Shown here: positions 1 to 12,500 of the stretch, in pieces | Position numbering within the stretch: position 1 is the stretch's first letter | Layout of the letters: every line of letters begins with the position of its first letter | Program-made: the position numbers and the translations under genes | Notes under the pieces: model-generated | Databases searched by the model: none | What the model saw: only the letters and a program-made list of their open reading frames with translations | Told to the model about the DNA's origin: nothing | NCBI RefSeq assembly: GCF_032854445.1 | Contig: NC_088298.1 | Coordinates: 21,105,295-21,169,294, forward strand | Reading direction: 5' to 3' | DNA: 64,000 nucleotides | DNA from: Liolophura sinensis | Lineage: Eukaryota; Mollusca; Polyplacophora; Chitonida; Chitonidae

Positions 1-22
1 CATATCTCTAATTTGCCAACCA

Positions 23-370
23 GCCCCGATAGCACAGTTGGTAGAGTGTCCTCTTCGAGAGTGGTAGATCCAGGGTCAATCCTGGGCCGAGTCACACCTA
101 AGATCTTAAAAGAGGAAGTTGCAGCTTCCTCGCTTGGCGTTCAGCATGAATGGGATAGTGCAAATACTGGTTGACCTGTATCAGTATAATGGCTCGGGCA
201 GGGCAGAATACTTGTCTTTGGTAAGGCATCTCAGTGAAGCAGCACTAGATAAAAGATCTATGGTGGAAATCTGTCCTACAGCAAGGAGGCACATTACAAG
301 CACATTCCTTCATCATCATCTGACGGAAAAATCGTTAAGTACGACATTAAACCCCAAGCACTCACTCATT
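23..370 (+). mobile_element. tRNA-headed SINE, family 2, near full length
   Basis: It begins GCCCCGATAGCACAGTTGGT (A-box-like), followed by GGGTCAATCCTGGG (B-box-like). A body shared with 2791-3140 follows and it ends GTACGACATTAAACCCC and CACTCACTCATT. The open frame inside it is not a gene; similar frames occur in the second copy. Confidence 0.85.
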
Positions 371-886
371 CCAAATTGCCACAGGTTAGTGGTTTATGTG
401 GAGCAGCCACCCATAAAAACTGACGCCAACATACAAGCCAAAAAATTTGGACTATGGGGTTAGGTAACACTCAAATTGCTTTGGGTAAACCACCAACCTT
501 TGGCATTTCACTGACTAAATATCTCACAAGTGATGTACAGATATGCACACAAATCTGGGGAGCAATACGATGGGTCCGCATTTTAGGTGTACCGTGCGCT
601 CACGCAGGTATGGACGAGACAGGGTGGGGGCTCTAACAAACTAACGCAGCTAAAAGGGGAGATTTTATGGAACATGCAAGATTGAATACACATCTTCATA
701 TCCAGGTCTGTTGACTCAATGGCACCATTAGCAGCTGTAAAATCACGCCTTTTACCCACGTTAGTTTGTAAGAGCCCCCACGTACATTAATGCTTGACTT
801 GCAGGATTCCTGAAGTTCCGACTCAGCCTATAATTGGTCATACATGTCAATCTTCACAAATTGTCACAAAAGCATCTGTCTATTGT

Positions 887-1134
887 CACCAGATATGCAT
901 GTGCAGGCTAATTATGGAAATAAAGACAAGGCTGGTGACCTTAGTCAGGAGGTGAAGGTTCAATCGCAGTCTTGAAGAGACAGTTTTTATATACACCAAA
1001 ACCTCACAAGCAGCGACAGCGACGGAATATATAAAAACTGTCTGTTCAAGACTGCGACTGAACCTTCACCTCCTGACTAAGGTCACCAGCCTTGTCTTTA
1101 TTTCCATAATTAGCCTGCACATGCATATCTGGTG
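887..1134. repeat. Near-perfect palindrome, 107-bp arms with 34-bp loop
   Basis: Left arm 887-993 begins CACCAGATATGCATGTGCAG and ends CAGTTTTTATATA. Right arm 1028-1134 is its reverse complement with two mismatches by eye. The spacer is 994-1027. A transcript from either strand would form a long hairpin. It may be a fold-back element or a recent inverted duplication. Confidence 0.92.
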
Positions 1135-1177
1135 GATTTTTTGACAGCTTAGCAATTACAAGTCATGGTTAATGTTG

Positions 1178-1509
1178 CTCTGTAGGGCTGTGATCACGTA
1201 TACTATCACAGCCCTGTCTTGTTCCATAAGCTTACCTATAATACCTCTGTACTTCCCTTGCTGGCTTTAATATACTACTTCTGGGCGTCAAATAATTTGT
1301 TTGTCCGTAGTCATAGTCATTTCAGTTTTCAATTCTAGGTACGTGTTACCATGTGTCATCACTATTAATCCACACATGCATGAAACTAGTGGAAACTGGA
1401 TAAATTCTAACAACAACCGCCATGTTTTAATGCATACTCCTCACAGTGAAGCGAATCATGTTTACAGTTATCACTGTGATAGTATGTACGTAATCACAGC
1501 CCTACAGAG
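1178..1509. mobile_element. TIR-bounded element (about 332 bp), non-autonomous
   Basis: The left end CTCTGTAGGGCTGTGATCAC and the right end GTAATCACAGCCCTACAGAG are inverted over about 34 bp (one arm has a small indel). The interior TGTTCCATAAGCTTACC ... CTCTGTACTTCCC recurs at 55760-56000 and, reversed, at 56790-57010. No transposase frame is seen. Confidence 0.65.
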
Positions 1510-2711
1510 TTAGGTTAATGAAGACCCAAATTTCGACACATGCCAACATAAGTGCGTGGGCCCAGAGCGCTTTTCTAGCAAAAAAATGGCTATCAAGCTG
1601 AAATTAAACAAATAGAAAGTACACTGCACTAACACTTTCATCTGAATGAAATACCTCTAATTCCTGCGTCTCTAAATCAGAAGCAATTTTGGCAAACTCT
1701 TCTGATGTCGACATGTTGTTGTTGTTGCCCTCTGAATCACCGACGGAGGCTCGCAGTAAATGTTTCATTTAATAAATATCATAAACTTACTTTATGCATG
1801 CAAAAATACTCAAAATCATTTTTAGCGGAAAAGTGTCTTTAAATCATATTGGAAAGATTTACCCAATGAGAAAGCTTGAAAATCTCATTTCCCACTTCTA
1901 CTTTGGAGCAGGTAAACAATGAGGCAGGTGTTAGGTTCGAAAATCGGACAAAACTTAACAGAACTTTTCTTCTTAAACTTTGAACTTAGTCAGAGAGACA
2001 AATTCAGGCTATGGGTGAGAAAGTTTTGCTACAAGAGACGTTTCTTGCACCGACTGCCATCGAATTTGGGGTTGGCAAGAAGGTCAAAATTTTAGAAATT
2101 TTGGTTTGGATATTCGAATCCGAAATGAAAATGTTGCAGACGACACTTCACCTCCCGCGAACAATTTCTTATTCATCTTCAGAGAATGTCAATCACGGAT
2201 ACTTTTGTTAGGTGCTTTAATTCTGTGTGGATTACCTGGTGGTATTTGCTATTTTTATCTCACGAACCATATTACGGCCGAAAGTTGTGTATTGGTAACC
2301 ACTAAATTAGCTTATGCATACTCTTGCTAAAGTCACGCTAACCAGTAGAAATACACAGTACACCGTCAAAACTGTCTAACATTGATGCTATCTAACATTG
2401 ATGCTATCTAACATTAATGCCGGTGCAAATAACAGCATGATGATATGTAGAATCTTTAACTGCCATACAAATTCACATATTTCACTCAACAGCCTATGAT
2501 TTAACCTTGCGGCAGCATGCTCACTACATTAAGTATCTGTTTTTTTTTTTTTTTGAAATTCTACATTGGAAATCATGTCCTCATTTGCTGTAACTTACAG
2601 TGAAAACAATTGAGAAACCACGGCTGGTCTGTTGTGGTCATTGTAGTGGGCATCCTGAGTTGTGAATGTCGCTAATCTCTATACCCACATGCCTTCTTAT
2701 AATACATCCTC
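1510..2711. other. Non-coding stretch upstream of MPND
   Basis: Nothing recognised apart from a 17-bp tandem repeat at 2371 and a T run at 2539-2554. Two overlapping frames at 2011-2330 show no domain. It may contain distal MPND promoter sequence. Confidence 0.4.
2371..2422 (+). repeat. 17-bp tandem repeat, three copies
   Basis: Unit TGTCTAACATTGATGCT and variants; no other structure. Confidence 0.8.
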
Positions 2712-2768
2712 AAGATATGGCAGAAATATTGACAATGTTACATTAAGCCATAATCATTCATTCTTATA
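2712..2768 (+). repeat. SINE-type 3' end motif
   Basis: AAATATTGACAATGTTACAT then TAAGCCATAATCATTCATTC resembles 41420-41455 (ATGTGGCGTTAAGCCATAAT). Directly upstream of the SINE at 2791. Confidence 0.5.
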
Positions 2769-2790
2769 ACACATTGGGCATTTGGTACCG

Positions 2791-3140
2791 GCCCCGATAG
2801 CACAGTTTTTAAAGCATCCGCTTCGGGAGTCGTAAATCCAGGGTCAATCTTGGGTCAAGTCTCACCTAAGACTTTAAAAGAGGAAGTTGCAGCTTCCTCG
2901 CTTGGGGTTCAACATGAAGGGGGTAGTACAACTACTGGTTGGCCCGTGTCAGTGTAATGGCTCTGGCGGGGCAGCTTACTTGCCTTCAGTAAGTGGCCTC
3001 AGTGAAGCGGCATTAGATAAAAGAGCAGTGGAAATCCGTCCTGCAACAAGGAGGCACATTACATGCAGTCTAAGTATTCCTCAAATGGCTGAAAAATTGT
3101 TAAGTACGACGTTAAACCCAAAGCACTCACTCGCTCACTC
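2791..3140 (+). mobile_element. tRNA-headed SINE, family 2, second copy
   Basis: Same order as the copy at 23-370: GCCCCGATAGCACAGTT head, AGGAAGTTGCAGCTTCCTCG body, GTACGACGTTAAACCCAAAG tail. It ends about 95 bp before the MPND start codon, so it sits in the promoter-proximal region of that gene. Confidence 0.85.
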
Positions 3141-3234
3141 ATGAGATATATGGGGAGATGGTATATGAAAAATGAAACTGGGGGCATTTTACAAATAGAA
3201 ATCTTGCACAGCATATTGTGTTAAACAAGAGAAA

Positions 3235-3507
3235 ATGGTTCTTATTTTAGATGTCGCTGCTGCTAGAACAAATGATACTGCGACAGTGACAAACATGAAA
3301 GAAAGTCTGACTGAAGAAGAAGAGCTTGCAGACGGATCTGAAGAAGATAAAAGCAGTATTTCGTCCATAACGCACACGCCTTCTGCAACATCACTGTCCA
3401 GATTATCTCCATTCAGAATGATTTCCCCGAAAGGTGTCACGCTGCCCATGCTCATCCAGGACGGAATCATTGACCCTGGAGAAAAGATGCTCACCATGGA
3501 GTACATG
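3235..3507 (+). CDS. MPND: MPND exon 1: acidic N-terminus and start of RAMA domain
   Basis: Encodes 91 residues from ATG 3235 and ends in phase 0 before the donor GTGAGT at 3508. Residues 22-45 are Glu/Asp/Ser-rich and 61-91 begin the RAMA fold (GVTLPMLIQDGIIDPGEKML). The start is inferred. A weak AG acceptor at about 3209 could instead make this an internal exon with a non-coding or short coding exon further upstream. Confidence 0.82.
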
Positions 3508-6500
3508 GTGAGTTTTGTGAGTCAGCAGGTTTTCATACTGAAATCATGAAATGCCAAATCCACAAGGCCCCTTTATGTTAGGCGACACCAATTATATTTT
3601 ATGTTTTACGGCAAGCCACAACTAAAATACCATTAATGGAATAAATATGAAACTGAAAATTTACTGCTTTTTTTTTTGTTAAATGTTGTTGTTGTTATGA
3701 TTTGTAGATTTTTTATTGCTTGCTGATCATGTAATCATGCTTGCTGATCATGTAAAAAATGCCAAGGATGGTCCACATTTTCCACAAATTGGATGATTTT
3801 TTTTAACATGCTATAGTGTAGCTTTTGAAATCTGTGATGTAACCAGCTACACTGTGTTGTGCCTTTCAAATTTAATTTCTACTTTCATTTATTTATTTGT
3901 TTGATTGGTGTTTTATGGCATACTCAAGAATATTTCACTTATACAACAGCGGCCAGCATTATTGTGGGAGGAAACCGGGCAGAGGAAGCCAGTATGAGCT
4001 GGACTTGAACTCACAGCGACCGCATTGGTGAGAGACTCCTGGGTAATTACGCATATTCAAGCGTCAGGACCCACTTTGACAAAACCCCATAAATCAGTTT
4101 TTCGTAACTTTTTGCTGGACCCAGGTGTATGCCGCACCGTGCTCAGGTTAAGTAGTTTTCATAAAAAAAAGGATGGGAACTGAACCCAAGACTCCTGATT
4201 AAAACCCTGATCAAGATGTGTACATCTAATTGGTTGTTTGTTTATTTGTTTGTTTAATCAGTGTTTATGCTGGCTATGCTTTAGATTACAATTTTTACAT
4301 GATTGTAAAGGGCGTGTCCAAAATAAGTCATCAAAACATTTTTCGCTAAATTCAATATTAAAACCAAAATGTTTATCCTGTGAGATTTATCATCAATAAA
4401 TCAACACATTTGAGACATGGTACGTGTTTTTGTATAAACCACTTTCAAATATACTGCTTTAGACAAATAGTTTAAACAATGATACATGTTCCAGTGATAA
4501 TAAATTTTAAGGTTTTTTTTTTTATCTAAATTTTGAGGCATATTTCAGATTTTTCATCACATGTTTAACCACTCAAGAATACAGAAATACTTTTATTGTA
4601 AACACACTGATTTTCATTTCAGATTTATTTTGCAAACTGCACCTACATCTCCCTGTGTTACCCTTTTCTGTCTTACCTTCTCTTTTATTCTCAAATAAAT
4701 GTTTTGTTTGTGTATTTTGTTTGTTTGGTTAGCCAAAATGATCAGATTTCATCTTTTTGAAATATTCTTGATTATGGCATAAAACACCAGTCAAATAAAT
4801 AAATAAATAAATAAATTAGTTCGGTGTGGGTTGTGTTACATGCAGACATGAGTTCAAGTTTCTGTTGAGCCAGAATTTTTTAACTGCTTTAAACTGTTTT
4901 TTTAAATTTTTTAACTGTCTTGTATCTGCTGCTTGTATCACCTTTTATCCTTTCATCATATGTAAAAGTACAGTACTGTGTCTAGTCTGCGACCAACTTG
5001 CCTTGCAGATGTGATTGCCACATGCAAGACAGTTTATCGGTAACATTCCAAACCTTCAACTTGATGATTTACCCCAGTTTTAATAGTGAATAATTACTTG
5101 TTGACAGGGTCAGAAGTTTGTGGGAGACCTCTTGCCCAGTGGTAAAATCCAATGGCCTGAATCATCCGAGATTTTCAACTCCCCCAGCGCCTGGGCCATC
5201 CATTGTAAACAGCTGGTCAACCCAGCCAAGAAGACCGGCTGTGGCTGGTCGTCGGTATGGACTATGATTTAAAGGGAGACAGAATAGACACTGATTGGCT
5301 GATAGTGGAGATAGGGTTTTGTGGGTTGAACACTGTAGCTTTGGACATGTTTGAATAAATCTGCCTTACCTAAAATTCAGCTTAAGCTGGGCAAAGCCTG
5401 AATTTGCCCATCTTTCACACCAGCCAATCAGAAATGATTCTCTATCCCTTTAATGAAGCTGATCTATGGAAATGAAGATGTGTTTTTCATTTTAAGGTTT
5501 CAAATTTTCCTCTGTGTGAGTGGATGGTGTCAGAAAATGCACTTAACTTTGCAAAGGGCCAAGCATTAACTGTAACAATCCAATGCTACTGTAACAATCC
5601 AATGCTTCTGTAACAATCCAATGCTACTGTAACAATCCAATGCTACTGTAACTGGTTACTGTATAATATTCTGCCTCTGTGTTGATAATGCGTGCTTCTG
5701 CTTGCTGGGGTCACTAAGCCAATTTGGCAAGTAGAACTCGATCAGAATGTCGCAGGTGTTAATATTTGTGCTGAACGCACGTCTTTGTTTGAAATAGTCT
5801 CTTCCCACCATAATGTCGGCCGCTAAGGTTAAAGTAAATATTCTGAGTATGATGTAAACCTTAGTCAGATAAATAAATAAATTACTTGAAATATATTTGG
5901 CAGTGTCACATTTTCACTCTCTCAGAATACAGTGCAAACTGTTGCTGATGTGTGTAAAGTTGTAATATTCTTTTATCCTTACATATCATTAAGAAGATAA
6001 AATGATGATTATACTTGTAGATAAAGTACAAAGGAAAGAAACTGGATGCTTACAAGTCAGCTTGGTTCGTCAAACACAGAGCAAACTTCAGTCACCCTTC
6101 ATTTTTCACTTCAGTAAGTTTATACTGGTTAAAAAGTTTTTTGTCTCTGTGAATGCATGAATATTTTTTTACTTGTCTTTAAGTGTTTTCAGGCTCGGCA
6201 TACATGAGAGCTTATGACAAAATGTTTGATTTACGGCTGTATTGTGTGGATAACTATCACTTCACGTAATTTAATGTTCGCTTTTTAGCCTTTTTTTACT
6301 TGTAGTCTTTATGTTTAAAGAACATTGAATTAATTGAAGTAATGTGAGGTATAATAGATCAAATATTTTTTGTTTTTGACTTTTAGATTTTAGATTCAGA
6401 ATTGCCACAGTGTTGAAAATTGAAAAAAAAAACCTGAATAGTCGTGAATTCATATCTCGTAAATTGTCATCAGTGGTAGTGAAAATCATGAAATCGTAGT

Positions 6501-9500
6501 GAAAATCATGAAATCGTAGTGAAAACCATGAAATCGTCATGAATTTTCATTTTCAGTATTTGTTAAAGTGAACATAAAGTCTGCCACTATATATACGTAA
6601 ATAAAATAATATAGGACACAGTTATCACAGAAAAATATGTAATAAATTTTATAAGGTTTTGAAAGCCGGGAAGTATATGTTCGCCATTGGGGATATGGCA
6701 CTGACGGACAATACACTCCGAGCAGCCATGTTGTAGAAGCCCTTATGAACTTGGCCAATCACTGGCGCGTATGGATAGACAGATATAAATACAGTAAATT
6801 GGATTTTGTGTTTAGCTTAAGTGTTAAGCTGATGCATTTTGAACACATTTATGAGCAGAGAACGTCTGCCCATGTCACAATGCATGCATTTTGAGGGAGC
6901 ATACTGCAGTAACTTGTCAGGGTGAGCTGGCAAGAAAACTGCTCGCGCGAGTCATTACGTGAAGAAAAATATTGTGACGTTGCATCATTTTTCCTTAGCA
7001 AAGTCAGATTTGTTACGAAAATAGCTTGTCAGAATCTGAATGAAAGAGTCTGTTATCAATCAGAAGGTAAATTCCCTGATGTCGGTAAAGCCAGCTAGGC
7101 CAAATGCTTACACCCATGAAGGACAACGACGAACAGGGCCGCTACAACACGACGCTTGTGTCCACGAACATCGCCTTGACCGAGAGCCAGACTAAAAGAA
7201 ATATTGGCCCTTTGAACACGGAACAGAGCTGATACTCTTTGCGTGGGTGTCAGACGTTTTTGTTTGTATTTTCTCATTGTCACATTGTTTAATACCAGTG
7301 GTTCGGGAGAACTCTTAGGTTTTGTGACGTCACTCTAAACAGTGAAAACATGGCAAAATGGCATCACCAAATGAGTGGCTGGGCATTGACGATTTGTTGC
7401 TATTTGTTGATAATCCGTGTGGAATTTTAAAAATATTTTTAGAACATTGCTGGAATACTACTTTATTACTTAATTCAGCTTTAGTGGCTGACTTACCATT
7501 CACTTTAATGCTAGTAAGGGGTTAATCCATGTCCTTGCAGCCGGTTGTTGGATGAAAAAATACACTAATACTGCAAGTAATATAACTGACTCACATCATG
7601 ATAACATTGTTGCTGTCAGGTGTTAAATTTTAAAACATGTGTATTAATTTTCTGTGTATAATGTACATGTATGATAATTAAGTGTATATCAGGTGGTTTC
7701 GGTTTTTAGACTTTTCTACCCGTAGTGTTTTTATTTGGAGAACATTGCATTTTGGAAGCACCAAAGAGCATTAATGTAAGAAGTGCAAGGTATAATAGTG
7801 CAGATACCGTACTTTTTTTGCCGGTATTGAATTTTAGATAAGGTCATGTCGAATTGTGGGTGTTGATTAATTAATATCTCTGTCATGAATTAGTCATGAA
7901 TTTTGAAAATTTTGCCATAAATCTTCAAAACGTCATGAATTTTAATTTCAGTATCACGACATGCGTTGTACTCATTGCACAATATTCTTGATTACAGGGT
8001 AAAACACTAAATAAATCTAGAGTAAAACAGGGTAAAACACTAATCAGATAAATAAATCAAATCAAATACTCCTTGGATGAACAGACATTGGTGACAGTCA
8101 GATGGTAAAACATCTAAGCCACACCATTTAATGGTGCAATATAATCTACAGATTTTGGTCATTTCAGATGGTAGAAGTCATGAATGATTGTCAAATTTGA
8201 TTAATAGAAGTCAGTAATTTTTGTTTTTCGTTTGGAAAAGGTATTGTGACTGGGAATAAGATGCAGCGGGTGGCGGTGTCCAGTTTGGATGAAGTTTTTG
8301 GCCAATCATAGGGTTGCAGTGGCAGCCATAGTAGACAGATAGCCAATCATCGGTAGTGGCTTGCTTATCAAAGACCAAGAAAAATCTTTACCTCATTGCT
8401 CCACATGTTGCTCAGCTATAGATAGGGTTACAGTGGCTTCCCATAGTACATGGATTGCCAAATGCAGTTCTTGATTTACATATCAAAGACTTTTGTGGTA
8501 AAGTTGGGCTCCAACTCCCTACAGTGTCTTTTTACCACAACTCTATAACATATGAAGTCACTGCTCTGCCATCCTTACACATATGGTAAACAGTAATAGA
8601 TGTGACATTGTGATAATTTTGGTCTTTCTTATTGAGTTAATTACAAGATCTTAGCACTATATAATTAGAGGATAATTTCTGTATATGATAGTGTCAGTCA
8701 TTCTATTTTTTTTTTTTTTTTTTTTTGATTTAGAGGTCAATATTTGAATGTATCACATGACTATGAATATGATGCAGTTTTACGAACTTCTCAAAAACTG
8801 CTCAAGCGAGCTATCGGTATTCTCTGAAAAATTCTCTTGTTGAAAACAACTTCTCAAAAACTGCTCAAGCGAGCTATTGGTATTCTCTGAAAAATTCTCT
8901 TGTTGAAAAATCTGCTGTAACCCTGTTTCAATTTCCTATTCTCAGGCTTGGTTTTTACCATGTGGCTTACATTTTGTGTACTAACCAATGTTGTTGTTGT
9001 AGTCGCCCATACATAGCTCTGCCGATGATATGAGCCGAGACAGCAGTTTACCTGCACCAGAAGATCTACGTCCTAAGAAGGAGCCAGTCATAGAGAACAC
9101 ACACCCGGCTCACACTAGCACACCTGTCACTAACGGGATTAACAAGAAAAGGTGAGCGTCAGTCAGGGCTTGAAACCTACCTGTACATATGAGCATATAT
9201 CCAAGAGCACCTACGTATAAGACCACATCAATTTAAATTCTTATTTTATTGGAGAAGAAAATCATTTTTCAGTGTTGGAGGAGGGTATAAAGATAAAAGT
9301 CGAAAATTATCTAAATTGTGGAAAATGTGGGCTATCCCAGCAATTTTTCCTGTTCAAGATAATGTTTACATGATCACAAAGCCTAGGAAATCATGAAAAT
9401 CATTAACAACATCAGTATTGACAAAAGAAAAAGGTGGATTTTAAGTTTTATTCCATTGTTTTTTCAGTGTCAGCTTGCACGTAAAACACACAGTAAAGTT

Positions 9501-12500
9501 GCAATTCATATTCACGTCGTTTTCCCGCAGGCCAGAAAGGTTTTTGACGGAAATGACGGAAAAACGGACATGAAACCCCAAGCTTACATACGTTCTTTAA
9601 AATAGACGTTCCTCTCTGTCAGGGAGTGGTACATATATAATTCATTATTACGGCATAAAACACCAATGAAATAAATAAATAAATAAATAAATAAATATAC
9701 AATTCATCAGCTGCACATAATGCAGAAAAAAGGTGCAGTGACCTGAAATTTTGTCCAAAAAAGGTGCATTTTTACAGGCAAATAAATGTAATAAAATATT
9801 ACTTTTGATACTGAAACTTATATTTTTTCAGTAAGATATCATCCTGCCTTCCACGCAATCCTCCAAACACCTTTCTAACATCAGTAGAACTGTTAAACTC
9901 GGGCTTGCAATGTATTTATTTATTTATTTGATTAGTGTTTTATACCATATTCAAGAATATCTCACTTATACGTCGGCAGCCAGCATTATGGTGGGAGGAA
10001 ACCGGGCAGAGCCCGGGGAAAGCCCACAACCATCTGCAGGTTGCTTCCAGACCTTCCCACTTACGACCGGAGAGGAAGCCAACATGAGCTGGACTTGAAC
10101 GCACAGTGAGTGCATTGGTGAGGGGCTCCTGGGTCATTACGCGCATGTGATGTAAGATGTTGAGCTAATAGTAGTACATGTACACAGGTAGCGTTACTCC
10201 GAAAAACGAAAGCTTCATTATGACTCGATATTTTAGCATTTTAGTTTGCCGTCGGCATTGCCATTCTGAAATCTTCTTTTTCATACTAACACTACATGTG
10301 TATGAAGTGAAACTTAGTCGGTGGATCTACGGGGCTTTGACCTTATGGATAACTAAAGAAAAACTGAGTGTATAATTTATTTGTGTTTCAGGAAACTTGA
10401 TGCTGCCTGGAAAGCTGAAGATGCTGGTCAGGAAGAAGGTAGAACAACTGCTTTGTTTCCTGTTTTCTTTTTTTTAAAGTTTTTGTAGCCTTACATGAAG
10501 TAATATTTGTCCTCCATCAGTGTGGTATAAACATTTATTTATTTATTTATTTATTTCATCTGTGTTTTGCACATACTGAAGAATATTTCGTGAACCTCAT
10601 CAGGTACTTGTGACTTGTGGGGTTTTGGTGACTATAAAACATTTAGAATGCTTGTGTGATCGCCTGTGTAGTCTTACATTGTGATTGATTATAGACCACT
10701 TAACTTCCACTAGTATGGTGTGTATATCTGGTAATGTGTATGTCAGGCTTGGAAAAGTTCCACAGTTAATTGCCGAAGGTTGGCGGTTCACCTTGAGCAC
10801 TCTGGTTTCCCCCACCTATGAAACAGACTGCCATCGTACAAGTGAAACATAATTGAGTATGACACTGAACAACAATAAACTAAATAAATACCTAAAGTTT
10901 GGTATGTAAAATATAAAGGCTTTAAAATGATACTTTTGATGCGGACACTTAAGTTTTTCTTATAACAAATTAATCACAAATGAAAAAAAAACTTGTTAAG
11001 CGGCCCTAAAAGGAGTCACTTACAAAATGCTAAACTCGAGGTGAAATACCGTTAATACGGTGGTGATAGGTATTCATGTTTTTGCAGCCTTAGATCTTTG
11101 CATTCGTCCTTCACGCTCTGATGAACCAGCTGAGAAAATTAGCGAGAAAAGTGAGACTGAGAAGAATGGTGACAGTCAGCCACAAAGGAAAGAAAAGGAA
11201 TTGTTAAAGGTGCCTTCACGACTGGGAAGCAGCATTCCGAAAACGGACGTGATGGATTCACCAAAGACTTCTTCCAGTCGAAAACTTGTCAAGTATTCCT
11301 CGCTGGGAAAACGGACAGCTGAACAGTGAGCTTTTTTAATTGTTTGTTTTTTTTTTTTTGTTTTTTTTTGTCATACAACACATAGGCAAATTAGTTACTA
11401 GTTTCATACTAGTGAACCTTTAGTTCTAAGATTTTGTAATTTATACATGATGGATTAGTCAGAACTTTGTACTTTTTAGATCTCCACAAGATTTATTCCA
11501 GGGATCTTAAATTAATTTAAGACCCATTTATAAATTTTAACTCGCATAAGATGCCAGATTTGCCAGTCCTGTTCAGTTATGTTGTTTAATATGAAACTTG
11601 AGTAGACATTGGCGTTTGTGGTATGAGGAAAGCAGTGCATTCTTAGGACAGAAGATGGACTCACATTAAGTGAGCTGAGCATGCAGAGATAAAAAGTAAG
11701 AGAAACTAAAGGTTTGCATAATATGATAAGTCAAAAAAGTATTCATTCCATTTGCATCGCTTGACTGGTTGTCTGGCTTGAAGTTTGTATTCATTTGGTT
11801 TCTTTGAAGTTATGATCTGTCTTTCTTTGGCTGAGCTAATTTTCTACCATCCTTATTCTTGGAATATGTCATGTTAGACAATAATCCCCAATATGCCAGC
11901 AAATATAACTGGTCAATAAATAGATCAAGTCATGTGACAGCTATCAGATTGAGTAAAGAGAAGATAACTCTGTTACTTGTGTGGATTAAAGGGGGGTAAC
12001 CCATAAACAAAAAGTTCGAGAAATATTTGTCTTATTATTCTTTTCAGAGATCAAAACGTTTTAGTGGAATGTATATCATTCAACTCTATAGGCAAAGTAC
12101 AGCCATTCCGGGCAGCCATATCCAGCAATTGCATTTTATTGATTGTGAGTAAATTAAGTCTTCTCTTTTCTTTTAAGAGAACATTTTAAATTTTTTGGTA
12201 TCAGAAAATTTGCTTTGTAAGTCAAAATATAGAGTCAAAATATTCTGGGCTCATATTTATCAAACTAGCATCTTAAGACTTACATCGTATATTGCATGTG
12301 CTTAAAAAGTAAAATTCAGAGCAGGATAGAACTGAAACTGTGGTTGGTATGTTGCTCTGCGCTAAAGAATCACTATACAAATTTTAAACTTCTTTTAGTA
12401 AAACATCGACTTAAGTCTGAAGACTGTTTATAAATAAGGGTTCCGACCATCATACTTTGAAGAGATAGTCAGTGGATTCACTAGATTATGACAGAATATG

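Noticed and set aside
119-463. 114-codon open frame near the window start
   Set aside because: It lies inside SINE family 2. A matching frame occurs in the second copy at 2887-3144, so it is repeat sequence, not a gene.
3189-3506. 105-codon minus-strand frame antisense to MPND exon 1
   Set aside because: It is the shadow of a conserved coding exon on the + strand.
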